Assembly: GCA_937923405.1 (NCBI GenBank)
Contig: CALDUY010000007.1
Location: forward strand, 62,001 to 126,000
From: an uncultured Gemmataceae bacterium
GTDB taxonomy: Bacteria; Planctomycetota; Planctomycetia; Gemmatales; Gemmataceae
Direction: 5' to 3'
Length of the DNA stretch: 64,000 nucleotides
The position numbers were made by a program, and so were the translations under genes. The notes under the pieces were generated by a model. It ran no database searches, had not been told where the DNA came from, and saw only the letters and a program-made list of their open reading frames with translations. How positions within the stretch are numbered: position 1 is the stretch's first letter; every line of letters begins with the position of its first letter. Below are positions 50,293 to 58,484 of this stretch, one piece after another.

Positions 50293-51135
50293 ATGGAAGT
50301 AAATGCCGCCGATGTCAAGAAACTACGTGACCGCACCGGCATGCAGATGATGAAGTGTAAAGCCGCTCTGATTGAAGCGGGCGGCGACATGGACAAGGCC
50401 ACGGAAATTCTCCGCAAGCAAAACAAAGACGTGTCGGCCAAAGTCGCGGATCGCGAAACAGCTGAAGGGCGTGTCGGAATCTACATCGATCCTGTGAAAA
50501 AAATTGGTGCCATCGTCGAATTGCGTTGCGAATCGGCTCCGGTCGCCAAGAACGAAATGTTCGTCAAGTTGGCCAACGATGTCGCCAAACAAATCGCCAC
50601 TCATGGCCCCGGTCCGGTCGAAACTCTCTTGGCTCAACCGTTCGTCGATGAACCCGCGAAAAGCCTCGGCGACCGCATCCAGGAAATCGTTGGTCTGATG
50701 CGTGAAAACATCAAGCTACAACGCATGGCCCGACTCGAAGGTTTGCTCGGACAGTATGTCCACCACGACGGCACGGTAGGTGTGTTAGTGGCTTGCGAAG
50801 GCGCACAGGCCGATGTAACCATTTTGCGCGATGTCAGTATGCATGTCGCCGCTAAAACTCCTATTGCCGCTTTTCGTGAAGAGATTTCTCCTGAAGTCAT
50901 TGCTAAGGAGCGTGAAATCGCCTTAGCACAGGCTCAGGAGCAAGAAAAGGGCAAGGCCGCCAACATCATCGAAAAAATAGCCGATAAAAAGCTAGCCGCT
51001 TGGTTCAAGGAGCAGGTGCTGGCCGAGCAGCTGTTCGTCAAAGACGAATCCAAAACGATCGGCGATTTGCTCAAAGGTGCGGGACTAACGCTCAAAAAGT
51101 TTGTCCGCTATCGCGTCGGTGAAGTCACCGCCTAG
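50293..51135 (+). CDS. tsf: Translation elongation factor Ts
   Basis: A 280-residue EF-Ts, the guanine-nucleotide exchange factor for EF-Tu. The N-terminal UBA domain has VKKLRDRTGMQMMKCKAALIEAGGDMDKA, followed by the core with GRVGIYID and NEMFVKLANDVAKQI, and the C-terminal KFVRYRVGE. ATG 50293 has GAGAAGGAG upstream. It is the second gene of the rpsB-tsf pair, separated from rpsB by the hairpin region. Confidence 0.97.
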   Translation: MEVNAADVKKLRDRTGMQMMKCKAALIEAGGDMDKATEILRKQNKDVSAKVADRETAEGRVGIYIDPVKKIGAIVELRCESAPVAKNEMFVKLANDVAKQIATHGPGPVETLLAQPFVDEPAKSLGDRIQEIVGLMRENIKLQRMARLEGLLGQYVHHDGTVGVLVACEGAQADVTILRDVSMHVAAKTPIAAFREEISPEVIAKEREIALAQAQEQEKGKAANIIEKIADKKLAAWFKEQVLAEQLFVKDESKTIGDLLKGAGLTLKKFVRYRVGEVTA

Positions 51136-51191
51136 AGGTTCTATTGCAGCTGAACTGTGGAGCGGCTCAGAACCGACTCTTCTGATCTGAG

Positions 51192-51211
51192 CGGAGGGCG
51201 TTTGCCCTCCG
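51192..51211. terminator. Hairpin after tsf
   Basis: An 8-bp perfect stem CGGAGGGC (51192-51199)/GCCCTCCG (51204-51211) with a GTTT loop. It lacks a T-tract, so it may not be a classical rho-independent terminator. Confidence 0.45.
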
Positions 51212-51300
51212 TGCTTCGCGCCCCCCACGGAGAATTTACGTCCTCCACTCAGAAGCTCGAAGACATGAACCTCCCTACCAGTTTAGCTGAAGCAATCACC

Positions 51301-51448
51301 AGAGCGCTCTGCGAAACGGGGTAGCTACTCACAGGCTGAAGCCTGCGGCTACCTGGCAATCCGAACCGGAAGCGGCTAGCTGCCAATCCGAATCGGTAGG
51401 CGCAGGCTTTAGCCTGCGATCCGCCACACCATTTTGTAACGCGTACTA
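51301..51448 (+). repeat. Dispersed palindromic repeat, copy 2
   Basis: Starts AGAGCGCT and ends CACACCATTTTGTAACGCGTAC, in the same orientation as copy 1. The left half is degraded (the CTTCTCCAAATGG segment is rearranged), but the interior AGGCTGAAGCCTGCGGCTAC and AGGCTTTAGCCTGCG units are recognisable. It fills most of the gap between tsf and the methyltransferase gene. Confidence 0.75.
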
Positions 51449-51532
51449 ACAATTTCTGAAACTTCAGAGACCGGGATCGCTCCACAAATTTCACCACTTC
51501 CGATGCCAATTTCTGCCTTCAGAAGGCCTGCC

Positions 51533-52099
51533 ATGTCAGTTCGTGGCTTCCGAGATCTTTACTCTCGCTCCGGACCGACGGCATACTATCTCCAGCACGG
51601 CGATCAGTATCAGAACCCTCATGAGCCAGCCGTTGCAGCCGCAGTTCGCTATGCCGCCATTCATTGGAGTTTTAAGATCGATTTTAGTCACGTTCTTGAT
51701 CTCGCCGCCGGCAGTGGTGAAGTCACTGTGGCTCTGAACGACCTACTACCCGAAGCACGGATTGAGGGAATCGATCCATACACCCATCGCCTTTATCAGC
51801 AACGAACTGGGCGTCCCTGCCTAGCCGTCACCTTCGAGCAGCTCGCTAAAGGTGAACACGAGCTATCGACCTATCGTTGCATTATCGTCAGTTGCGCCCT
51901 GCATTTGGTTGCTGCCTCATGGCTGCCGTCACTCTGTCTGCGACTGTCCGCCGCCGCTCCTGACTTACTCGTGCTGACACCGATCACTCGGCCTGAAATT
52001 CGGCCCAGTTGGGGCTGGGTTCTGCAATCCGAGTGCCTGATTGAAGCGGAGGCTCGCTCTCTTCGTCTACGTTGGTATCGGAGCAATCTTGCACGTTAG
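51533..52099 (+). CDS. Class I SAM-dependent methyltransferase
   Basis: A 188-residue protein with the SAM-binding motif I VLDLAAGSGEVTVAL at about residues 54-68, an acidic post-I residue (IEGIDPY) and a shortened C-terminal part. The target is unknown. ATG 51533 has AGAAGG 6 bases before it. The gene lies isolated between repeat copies 2 and 3. Confidence 0.75.
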   Translation: MSVRGFRDLYSRSGPTAYYLQHGDQYQNPHEPAVAAAVRYAAIHWSFKIDFSHVLDLAAGSGEVTVALNDLLPEARIEGIDPYTHRLYQQRTGRPCLAVTFEQLAKGEHELSTYRCIIVSCALHLVAASWLPSLCLRLSAAAPDLLVLTPITRPEIRPSWGWVLQSECLIEAEARSLRLRWYRSNLAR

Positions 52100-52218
52100 G
52101 CCGTGGAGTAGCAGTTTCTACCAACCCGTGATCCACTACACCCCTTCACCACGATTGTCTTTCACAAGACAGAACCGATCAACTGAAGGGCCAACCCTCA
52201 ACTGATTCCACAGATAGT

Positions 52219-52387
52219 TAGAGCGCTTCTCCAAATGGTGTAGCGACAACGAAGTAGAAAGCGCTTTCGCGGGCGGAAACTTGCTTTCGCAGGCTAAAGG
52301 CTGCGGCTACCTGCCACCTGCCAATCCATATCGGTAGTCGCAGGCTAAAGCCTACGATCCGCTACACCATCTTGTAACGCGTACTAG
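52219..52387 (+). repeat. Dispersed palindromic repeat, copy 3
   Basis: About 169 bp, from TAGAGCGCTTCTCCAAATGG to CTTGTAACGCGTACTAG, in the same orientation as copy 1 and nearly identical to it at both ends. The interior has GCAGGCTAAAGGCTGCGGC and a duplicated TGCCACCTGCCAATCC. Apart from it, 52100-52416 shows nothing. Confidence 0.85.
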
Positions 52388-52416
52388 CGGCAACCGCACC
52401 AGAGAACCGACTGGAG

Positions 52417-52842
52417 TCACTGAGACGATGTTTGTGGCGTACTAGAGGAAATCCGTTCGGTTTTCCAATCCACAGGCACCAACCAAAAGGTGGCAATCAC
52501 TAATAGCGCGAACAGACTGTAAACTAGAGGAAAGACCCATAGCGGTAGCTCAGGATGGATCAGATTATGGAGAAATTGACCGACTGGAGATCCTTCAAAG
52601 TGTTCGGGTTCAAATCCCCCACGAAGATCGCGTTCCCACCATGTCAACGGACACTCAGTCCAGATGAGAGCTCGAAGCACTACTCCCACGATCATGGCCA
52701 AATGGATCCCTCGAAACCAACGATTATTTACCCATTTCCAGCTCCGAGCATGTCCGATCAAAATGAGAATCAATCCAAATACCACACAAGCTACGTAACC
52801 TACATGAATCGTGACCACAAGATCGGCAAGTAGCTGATACAT
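52417..52842 (-). CDS. DUF2784 family membrane protein
   Basis: A 141-residue protein with three or four transmembrane helices: N-terminal LLADLVVTIHVGYVACVVFGLILIL, a central IHLAMIVGVVLRALI, and C-terminal FPLVYSLFALLVIATFWLV. The WTECPLTWWERDLR loop is the DUF2784 hallmark. Function is unknown. ATG 52842 has GAGGTG 8 bases upstream. The 333-base region upstream to the sulfotransferase gene is AT-rich with no recognisable signal. Confidence 0.85.
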   Translation of the reverse strand: MYQLLADLVVTIHVGYVACVVFGLILILIGHARSWKWVNNRWFRGIHLAMIVGVVLRALIWTECPLTWWERDLRGGFEPEHFEGSPVGQFLHNLIHPELPLWVFPLVYSLFALLVIATFWLVPVDWKTERISSSTPQTSSQ

Positions 52843-53175
52843 TTTCTGCACCTCATCCTTTTCGATCCTTGAAAGCTGAAATTTATTCCTGGTTTCACTA
52901 ACTCCATCACTTTGCTAGTTCGTTAGATTTGATCAAGATTTGCGACAGATCGACCGAAAATAGTCGTAATCGATTGCTGTTAGAAACAAGCCGAACACTT
53001 CTTGGCCAGCCGCACTAACAACTCTTGATTTTGCCGTTAATATCAAACCAACTGCCTAAAAATTTCGATCTGAGAATAAATACCTTCCCAACCAGGATAC
53101 TATCGTCTGACAGAAACGAGGCGATCGTCTTTCTTGTCGTGAAATCCGTCGTGAATTTACTGAAAGGGATGCATA

Positions 53176-54405
53176 ATGAACCTGAACCTGCTAACAAAGT
53201 GGTTCGGTCCAAGCAGAGGCAAGCAACAGGCCATTCAGCCCCTCGCTTTTGTGCATCTTCACAAGACAGCGGGCACATCCATAAACGAGTTTCTGACCAA
53301 TCGCTTCCCCGCTAATGAATTCGTCCGATTCTATCCGGAGTATGGAGAGAGCTTTCGGCTGAAATTGCCGCGTCGAGCCAAGCTCTGTTATTCAGGTCAT
53401 GTCCGCTTAGATGAGATGATAGCCGTCGTTCCCAAGCAGACTATGCTCTTCACGATCCTGCGTGATCCGGTTCAACGTGCTATCTCGGCTTTCTATGGAT
53501 GGAAACGCTACACACGGGAAGAACTGAAACGCCGCAATCCCTATTTAGTGCCTATTTACGATCTCTCGCTCAATGAGTTTCTCCGTCAATATCCGCTTCT
53601 GTCTCTAAATTTGTTTGGCGATTTTCAAACGAATTATTTGGGTCGCCCCAAGGAAGTGGGTCGAGTCACGGATGGTAGTTTTGTTCCACCGAACCGTCAG
53701 GATCTAGGACGAGCCAAGGACAATCTGTCGCGTTGCCTAGTGGGTACGACGGAAAGGTTGACCGACACGATCGCATTACTCTGCACAGTACGAGGTTGGG
53801 CTATTCCTGATCAAGTTCCCAAAGCAAATGTAACGCCAAGAAAGCCAAAACAGGTTGACCTTGACAAGAATGCTCAAGAGTTCTTCGCAAAGCACACTGC
53901 ACTAGACAACGAATTACACCAATTTGCCGGTATGCTGCTACAGGAACAACTTGACAAAGCGCAAGTCAAACTCACACAAACGGAGCATCCCGTTCGAGAA
54001 TATCGATTGACGTTCGATCAACCGATACCCGGCTATGGCTGGCATCCGCGAGAGATTTTTCAGGGTAAGTATTTTTGCTTTTCGGAGCCGAGAGCTTGGT
54101 TGGAATGTCCGATCCCGGTGGGAAAACAAATCCTAGTGGAGATCGAGACGCTGACCTTGCTGCCTGCGGAACATTTTCAGCAGGTGAAGCTGTGTCTTAA
54201 TGGCCAGCAGGTGGAGCTACAGTGTTTACCTACGAAAACCGGCGCGAAGTTACGAGGAGTAATCGATTGTAAGACTAAAGGAGGCAAAGGCCGGCTGGAA
54301 TTGGAAGCACTGAATCCAATCCGCCCAAGCGACCTCGTGCCTGGCAGTCCAGATCAACGAATTTTGAGTCTAGCAGTCACGGAGGTTCGGCTCCGAGCTG
54401 CTTAG
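53176..54405 (+). CDS. Sulfotransferase-family protein with C-terminal beta domain
   Basis: A 409-residue protein. Its N-terminal about 260 residues have the PAPS-binding loop FVHLHKTAGTSI (5'-phosphosulfate site) and the 3'-phosphate-binding ILRDPVQRAISAFY of the sulfotransferase family 2-like (heparan/chondroitin type) fold. The C-terminal 140 residues form a separate beta-rich domain (RLTFDQPIPGYGWHPRE onward) of unknown kind. There is no signal peptide. ATG 53176 follows AAAGGGA. It might sulfate surface glycans; the substrate is unknown. Repeat copy 4 starts at its stop codon. Confidence 0.75.
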   Translation: MNLNLLTKWFGPSRGKQQAIQPLAFVHLHKTAGTSINEFLTNRFPANEFVRFYPEYGESFRLKLPRRAKLCYSGHVRLDEMIAVVPKQTMLFTILRDPVQRAISAFYGWKRYTREELKRRNPYLVPIYDLSLNEFLRQYPLLSLNLFGDFQTNYLGRPKEVGRVTDGSFVPPNRQDLGRAKDNLSRCLVGTTERLTDTIALLCTVRGWAIPDQVPKANVTPRKPKQVDLDKNAQEFFAKHTALDNELHQFAGMLLQEQLDKAQVKLTQTEHPVREYRLTFDQPIPGYGWHPREIFQGKYFCFSEPRAWLECPIPVGKQILVEIETLTLLPAEHFQQVKLCLNGQQVELQCLPTKTGAKLRGVIDCKTKGGKGRLELEALNPIRPSDLVPGSPDQRILSLAVTEVRLRAA

Positions 54406-54562
54406 GGCGCGTTACAAAATGGTGTAGCGGAGCGCCGGCTAAAGCCTGCCCCTACCGATTCAGATCGGCAGGTAGCCGCAGGCTTTAGCCCGCGAAAGCA
54501 AGTTTCCGTCTGCGAAAGCAGCTTCATACCTCCTGCCGCTATACCATCTTGAGAAGCGCCCT
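54404..54562 (-). repeat. Dispersed palindromic repeat, copy 4 (inverted orientation)
   Basis: AGGGCGCGTTACAAAATGGT to CTTGAGAAGCGCCCT. It is the reverse complement of the copy 1 layout, with the outer ends AGGGCGC/GCGCCCT perfectly inverted. It begins within the stop codon of the sulfotransferase gene, which suggests insertion after, or forming, the present gene end. Confidence 0.85.
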
Positions 54563-54662
54563 AAGGATACCTCAATTGGCATCAACCGTATTTTCTTTCC
54601 CTTGCACTGCTTGCCATTTGTATAACACTCTAGTAGGACCGATTGCGAGGGGAGAAGTAACC

Positions 54663-55118
54663 GTGAGCGGTGTGGTACGATTTTCAGTCTCATTGGAACC
54701 CGATTTACTGGAACGGTTCGATCAGTTGTGCAAGCAAGAGAAATTGGCAACTCGCAGTGAGGCGGTCCGACAGCTGATCCGTGAGAAACTGACTGACCAC
54801 GAATGGGCATCCGACGCCACAGACGCTACAGCTACGTTGACTATCGTTTACGACCATCATCGCTCTACTTTGATGGAAAAGTTGTTGGAAGTCCAACATC
54901 GCCATGCCGAGATGGTCGTCTCCTCTATGCACGTTCATCTAGACCATGATCATTGTCTGGAAGTGATCGTACTGCGTGGACAAGCAAGTCGCTTGCAACA
55001 GATGGCAGCGGAACTGAAAGGCCTGAAAGGCATTCATCAAGGACATCTCGTGCTTGCTCGAGCTTCCCAAGAGCAGCACGCTTTGATTCACTCACACTCA
55101 CAGACACACTCGCACTAA
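54663..55118 (+). CDS. nikR: Nickel-responsive regulator NikR
   Basis: A 151-residue NikR-type regulator. The N-terminal ribbon-helix-helix (VVRFSVSLEPDLLERFDQL) precedes the ACT-like metal domain. The high-affinity ligand set is intact: H90 and H92 in MHVHLD, C98 in DHDHCLEV, and a His at about 79-81 (QHRH). A His-rich tail (HSHSQTHSH) could bind additional metal. It may bind Ni(II) or Co(II). GTG 54663 follows GGGGAGAAG. The stop TAATG overlaps the start of the MetE-like gene, so the regulator and enzyme are co-translated. Confidence 0.9.
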   Translation: MSGVVRFSVSLEPDLLERFDQLCKQEKLATRSEAVRQLIREKLTDHEWASDATDATATLTIVYDHHRSTLMEKLLEVQHRHAEMVVSSMHVHLDHDHCLEVIVLRGQASRLQQMAAELKGLKGIHQGHLVLARASQEQHALIHSHSQTHSH

Positions 55119-56149
55119 TGACCCATTTACCACTGATCCCTGCCACTGTGATTGGGAGCGCCTCGTTTCCGGGGTGGTACGCCTACTTTTCTGAGCAGGT
55201 GCGCAAGCATCCAGAACGATTCGGAACTGCGGATCGTGAGGAAGCGATCCGTGACGCGGTTCGCCTCGCGGTCGAGGATCAACTTCGTGCTGGGATCGAT
55301 TTGATTTCCGACGGCGAGATGCAGCGTGTCGATTTCAATTTAGGATTTTACGACTATCTAGAGGGGTTGAAGCCGTTATCCAGAACTCGCTGCTGGGGAC
55401 CGCCAGCTCACGACCAACGAGATCGATATCTAGCCGTCTCCCCGCTGACAGCTCCCCGAGGTCTGGGAATAGTCCAAGAGTATCGACGACTACGCACAAT
55501 CACTTCTGCTCCGGTCAAAATGCCAGTGCCTGGGCCATTTACATTAGCTGGCTGCATTGTGGGAGGAGAAGTCTATCCCGATCGATTGGCAATCACAGAG
55601 GCACTGCTTCCGATTGTAAATAAGGAGTTAAAAGATCTTGTAAAGGAAGGAGTCGACTTTATTCAACTTGATGAGCCAAGTTTCGCTTGTCGTCCAGATG
55701 ATCCCGAAGAATTTTTGGATCTAATCGCAAGAACCGTAGAGGGAGTGGAGGCATTCTTAAGCCTCCACATGTGCTTCGGCAACTACCGCGGTCGAGCAGT
55801 TGGTCGGCGTTCCTATCGTCCCCTGTTTCCTCATCTGGCAAAAGCCAAGGTGAATCAACTCGCGCTGGAATTCGCCAGTCGCGAGCTAGCCGAGCTCGAT
55901 CTTTTGCAAGAGATCCCAGCGCCGATGAGCGTGGCTCTGGGGTTGGTAGATGTGAAAAACACCTGGATCGAACCCGCCGAACTCATCGCGGATCGTCTCC
56001 GACAAGCATTGCGATTCATCGACCCTGAGCGCGTTCACATCACTCCCGATTGTGGCTTTTCGCAGACAGCTCGCTACATCTCGATCGAAAAGATGAAAGC
56101 TCTAGCTCAAGCGGCACAAATCATTCGGAGCGAGTTTCGCTCCGTTTGA
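55118..56149 (+). CDS. Cobalamin-independent methionine synthase-type protein (core MetE)
   Basis: A 343-residue protein matching the C-terminal catalytic half of MetE/UROD-like methyltransferases. The zinc ligands H217 and C219 (SLHMCFGNY) and C312 (TPDCGF) are present; FIQLDEP and DGEMQRVDF are typical. It lacks the N-terminal half of full-length MetE, like the core-MetE proteins that use another methyl donor such as a methylated corrinoid protein. It overlaps nikR by one base (TAATG). Confidence 0.85.
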   Translation: MTHLPLIPATVIGSASFPGWYAYFSEQVRKHPERFGTADREEAIRDAVRLAVEDQLRAGIDLISDGEMQRVDFNLGFYDYLEGLKPLSRTRCWGPPAHDQRDRYLAVSPLTAPRGLGIVQEYRRLRTITSAPVKMPVPGPFTLAGCIVGGEVYPDRLAITEALLPIVNKELKDLVKEGVDFIQLDEPSFACRPDDPEEFLDLIARTVEGVEAFLSLHMCFGNYRGRAVGRRSYRPLFPHLAKAKVNQLALEFASRELAELDLLQEIPAPMSVALGLVDVKNTWIEPAELIADRLRQALRFIDPERVHITPDCGFSQTARYISIEKMKALAQAAQIIRSEFRSV

Positions 56150-56275
56150 TTTTTACATATGTTTTGACCCGTTCGTTCCTTACCCTAGCTACGACGAAGG
56201 CAAGGTTCTCGTCTCGTCTCTCCTCCCCCTCTCCTACCACTTTGACAAAAAATGAATAAAATTGAAAAATGGCTA

Positions 56276-56304
56276 TTGACAACTATCAGATTACGGCATT
56301 GAAT
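56276..56304 (+). promoter_or_regulatory. Candidate promoter of the microcompartment operon
   Basis: TTGACA (56276-56281), 17-base spacer and TTGAAT (56299-56304), which would start transcription about 50 bases upstream of GTG 56362. Two more TTGACA hexamers lie at 56242 and 56324, each with poorer -10 partners. The AT-rich region is 56240-56361. Confidence 0.4.
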
Positions 56305-56361
56305 TGCAAGAAGCTGATAGATTTTGACATCATAACCTTCAACTTCGATCAAACTCTTACT

Positions 56362-57132
56362 GTGTTAGTCGAAGAGCGTCGACAACGAGTTCTCGATCTG
56401 ATCAGTTCACGCGGGTATGTCGCACTAGGCGATCTCGCGGAAGCGATCGAGGTTTCGGAATCGACGATCCGTCGTGACATTGATTTTTGGCGAAAGCAAG
56501 GAGTGCTTCGTCCGACTCGCGGTGGTGCGGTGTTTATTGGTAACGGCAACAGTATGCCGGCCTTTGAAGAGCGTACCTCGGCTCAATTAGACGAGAAACG
56601 AGCGATCGCTCAAGTAGCTGCCGCTCAAATCAACGATGGAGAATGTGTTCTTCTCGATGGCGGCACAACCACATTAGAAGTTGCCAAACTACTTGTTGGC
56701 AGATCCGTGCAGATTGTTACCAATAGTTTGCCGATTGCTTCACTTTTTGCCAACCGCCGGGAAGCGGATCTAGTATTGCTGGGTGGCTATGTATACCCTC
56801 GAACGGGAGTAGCTCTAGGACCAGCTACGATCCGCATGATGGCGGATATTCAAGCGCATCACGCGGTTCTCTCAGTTGGCGGAATCACCGACAAAGGGCT
56901 ATTTAATAGCAATCTTCTGCTTGTGGAAACGGAACGTCAAATGATGCGCAGCGCCAACGAAGTCATAATCGTTGCTGATCATACGAAAATCGGACGCCCG
57001 GCTTTGGCTTTTCTCTGTGAACTGCAAACAGTGGATCTATTGATCGTTGATGCGAATTTGAATCGAGATCAACGCAAACTCTTGAACCAAAGCAAGGTTC
57101 GTGTGCTGGTCGCAGGAGAGACTCAATCATGA
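56362..57132 (+). CDS. DeoR-family regulator of the microcompartment operon
   Basis: A 256-residue DeoR-type repressor. The N-terminal VEERRQRVLDLISSRGYVALGDLAEAIEVSESTIRRDI is the DeoR helix-turn-helix. The C-terminal sugar-phosphate sensor has LLDGGTTTLEVAKLL, IVTNSLPIA, LLGGYVYPRTGVALGP and ADHTKIG. Known members respond to phosphorylated sugars such as fuculose-1-phosphate. The frame is open to ATG 56269, but GTG 56362 gives the normal family N-terminus. The stop overlaps pduL (ATGA). It probably regulates this operon. Confidence 0.87.
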   Translation: MLVEERRQRVLDLISSRGYVALGDLAEAIEVSESTIRRDIDFWRKQGVLRPTRGGAVFIGNGNSMPAFEERTSAQLDEKRAIAQVAAAQINDGECVLLDGGTTTLEVAKLLVGRSVQIVTNSLPIASLFANRREADLVLLGGYVYPRTGVALGPATIRMMADIQAHHAVLSVGGITDKGLFNSNLLLVETERQMMRSANEVIIVADHTKIGRPALAFLCELQTVDLLIVDANLNRDQRKLLNQSKVRVLVAGETQS

Positions 57133-57785
57133 GCGCTGTCATCGATCGAAAAGTGATCGAAAAACTTGTCCGTGAGGCATTGGGATCTCGACTAAATGGA
57201 TCTGTCAAGTCAGGCTCAAAATTGGTGGTGAATGTCTCAGCACGACATGCCCATGTTACTCAGGAAGATCTGGAGCGATTGTTTGGCAAAGGGCATCAAC
57301 TAACTCCGTACAAAGCGCTCTATCAGGATGGTTTTTTCGCGGCTGAGGAAACCGTGACCATGATCGGACCTCGTCAGCGAATCATCACTGGATTGCGCAT
57401 TCTCGGCCCTTGCCGTGATCATAGCCAAGTCGAATTGGCGTTCACGGATTCGGTGTTTTTGGGACTAGATATTCCAGTGCGGAAGAGCGGCGATCATCGC
57501 GATTCTCCAGGCTGCTATCTTATGGGACCAGCTGGAATGATTCGGTTGGAACGTGGCGTAATCCGTCACGAACGCCATGTCCACATGGGACCAGCAGACT
57601 GCGCTTACTACGGCGTGAAAGATGGGGATCGCCTCAATCTGCGTGTCCGCAGCGATTGTCCAGCGATACTGGAGGGATTGTTAGTTCGAGAATCTCCAAC
57701 TAGCAAACTAGAGGTCCACATCGACACCGATGAAGGCAATGCCGTGAATTACTCGAAAGCAACTGGTTTTGAACTTTTCAAATGA
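57129..57785 (+). CDS. pduL: PduL-type phosphate acyltransferase of the microcompartment
   Basis: A 218-residue PduL phosphotransacylase, which converts acyl-CoA plus phosphate to acyl-phosphate and regenerates CoA inside the shell. Zinc-site histidines H40 and H42 are in SARHAHVT, and further His residues in ERHVHMGP. An N-terminal amphipathic helix (VIDRKVIEKLVREAL, residues 4-18) precedes the catalytic domain and looks like an encapsulation peptide. It lies between the regulator (ATGA overlap) and the shell genes. Confidence 0.93.
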   Translation: MSAVIDRKVIEKLVREALGSRLNGSVKSGSKLVVNVSARHAHVTQEDLERLFGKGHQLTPYKALYQDGFFAAEETVTMIGPRQRIITGLRILGPCRDHSQVELAFTDSVFLGLDIPVRKSGDHRDSPGCYLMGPAGMIRLERGVIRHERHVHMGPADCAYYGVKDGDRLNLRVRSDCPAILEGLLVRESPTSKLEVHIDTDEGNAVNYSKATGFELFK

Positions 57786-57805
57786 TTTCTTCAGGGGGGT
57801 GACAA

Positions 57806-58114
57806 ATGGCAAACAATCTCGAAGCGTTGGGCATGATTGAAACGAAAGGACTGGTTCCTCTCGTCGAAGCCAGCGACGCCATGTTAAAGGCGGCCAATGT
57901 GACACTGATCGGTTGGCAGAAAATCGGCTCAGGCATGGTAACCGCCTTAATTGTAGGTGATGTGGCTGCGGTGAAAGCAGCGATCGATGCGGGCGTGACT
58001 GCCGCACAGCGCGTTGGAGAGGTCGTGGGTACACAAGTGATCCCGCGTCCCCACGAAGATCTCGGCACAGTGTTGCCGTTGGCTGGCAAGAAGGCAGCCA
58101 CAGTAGGTAGCTAA
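57806..58114 (+). CDS. BMC-H hexameric shell protein 1
   Basis: A 102-residue single-BMC-domain protein that forms the hexameric tiles of the shell. [25 protein letters not shown] is the family N-terminus, with [25 protein letters not shown] next and IPRPHEDL at the end. A short C-terminal extension ([13 protein letters not shown]) is present. RBS GGGGGG upstream. It is paralogous to, but clearly different from, the second BMC-H 53 bases downstream. Confidence 0.96.
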   Translation: MANNLEALGMIETKGLVPLVEASDAMLKAANVTLIGWQKIGSGMVTALIVGDVAAVKAAIDAGVTAAQRVGEVVGTQVIPRPHEDLGTVLPLAGKKAATVGS

Positions 58115-58167
58115 TGTAGCTAATCTGAATTAATAACACTTATTCGCTCCATAAAGGGGACATAATA

Positions 58168-58464
58168 ATGGCAATCAACGGTAATGGTCGAAATGGCTAC
58201 GAAGCTTTGGGCATGATCGAGACGAAAGGGCTGATCGCAACCATCGCGGCTAGCGATGCGATGGCCAAAGCTGCGAATATCACGTTGGCGGGTCAGGTGC
58301 AGATCGGCAATGCCTTTGTGACGACGTTCATTCGTGGCGACGTCGGCAGTGTCCGCGCCGCAATCGATGCTGGTGCTCAAGCGGCGGCGGCGAATGGTGA
58401 ACTCGTCAGCGCTCACGTCATTCCGCGTCCAGAGCGGGACGTGCTGGAGACGTTCTTGAAATAG
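58168..58464 (+). CDS. BMC-H hexameric shell protein 2
   Basis: A 98-residue BMC-domain protein: [25 protein letters not shown], then [25 protein letters not shown] and [15 protein letters not shown]. It has a short Gly/Asn-rich N-terminal extension ([11 protein letters not shown]) and a strong AAAGGGG ribosome-binding site. Two BMC-H and three BMC-P proteins, with no BMC-T so far, is the shell set of characterised PVM compartments. Confidence 0.96.
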   Translation: MAINGNGRNGYEALGMIETKGLIATIAASDAMAKAANITLAGQVQIGNAFVTTFIRGDVGSVRAAIDAGAQAAAANGELVSAHVIPRPERDVLETFLK

Positions 58465-58484
58465 GACGCAGTTGAGAGTATCGC

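Noticed and set aside
14331..54562. The palindromic repeats as a CRISPR array
   Set aside because: Copies are scattered, about 160 bp long, not separated by regular spacers, and no cas genes are present.
56269..56361. 31-residue extension of the DeoR regulator from ATG 56269
   Set aside because: The family normally starts near LVEERRQR; the extension is AT-rich and overlaps the best promoter candidate. It cannot be excluded.
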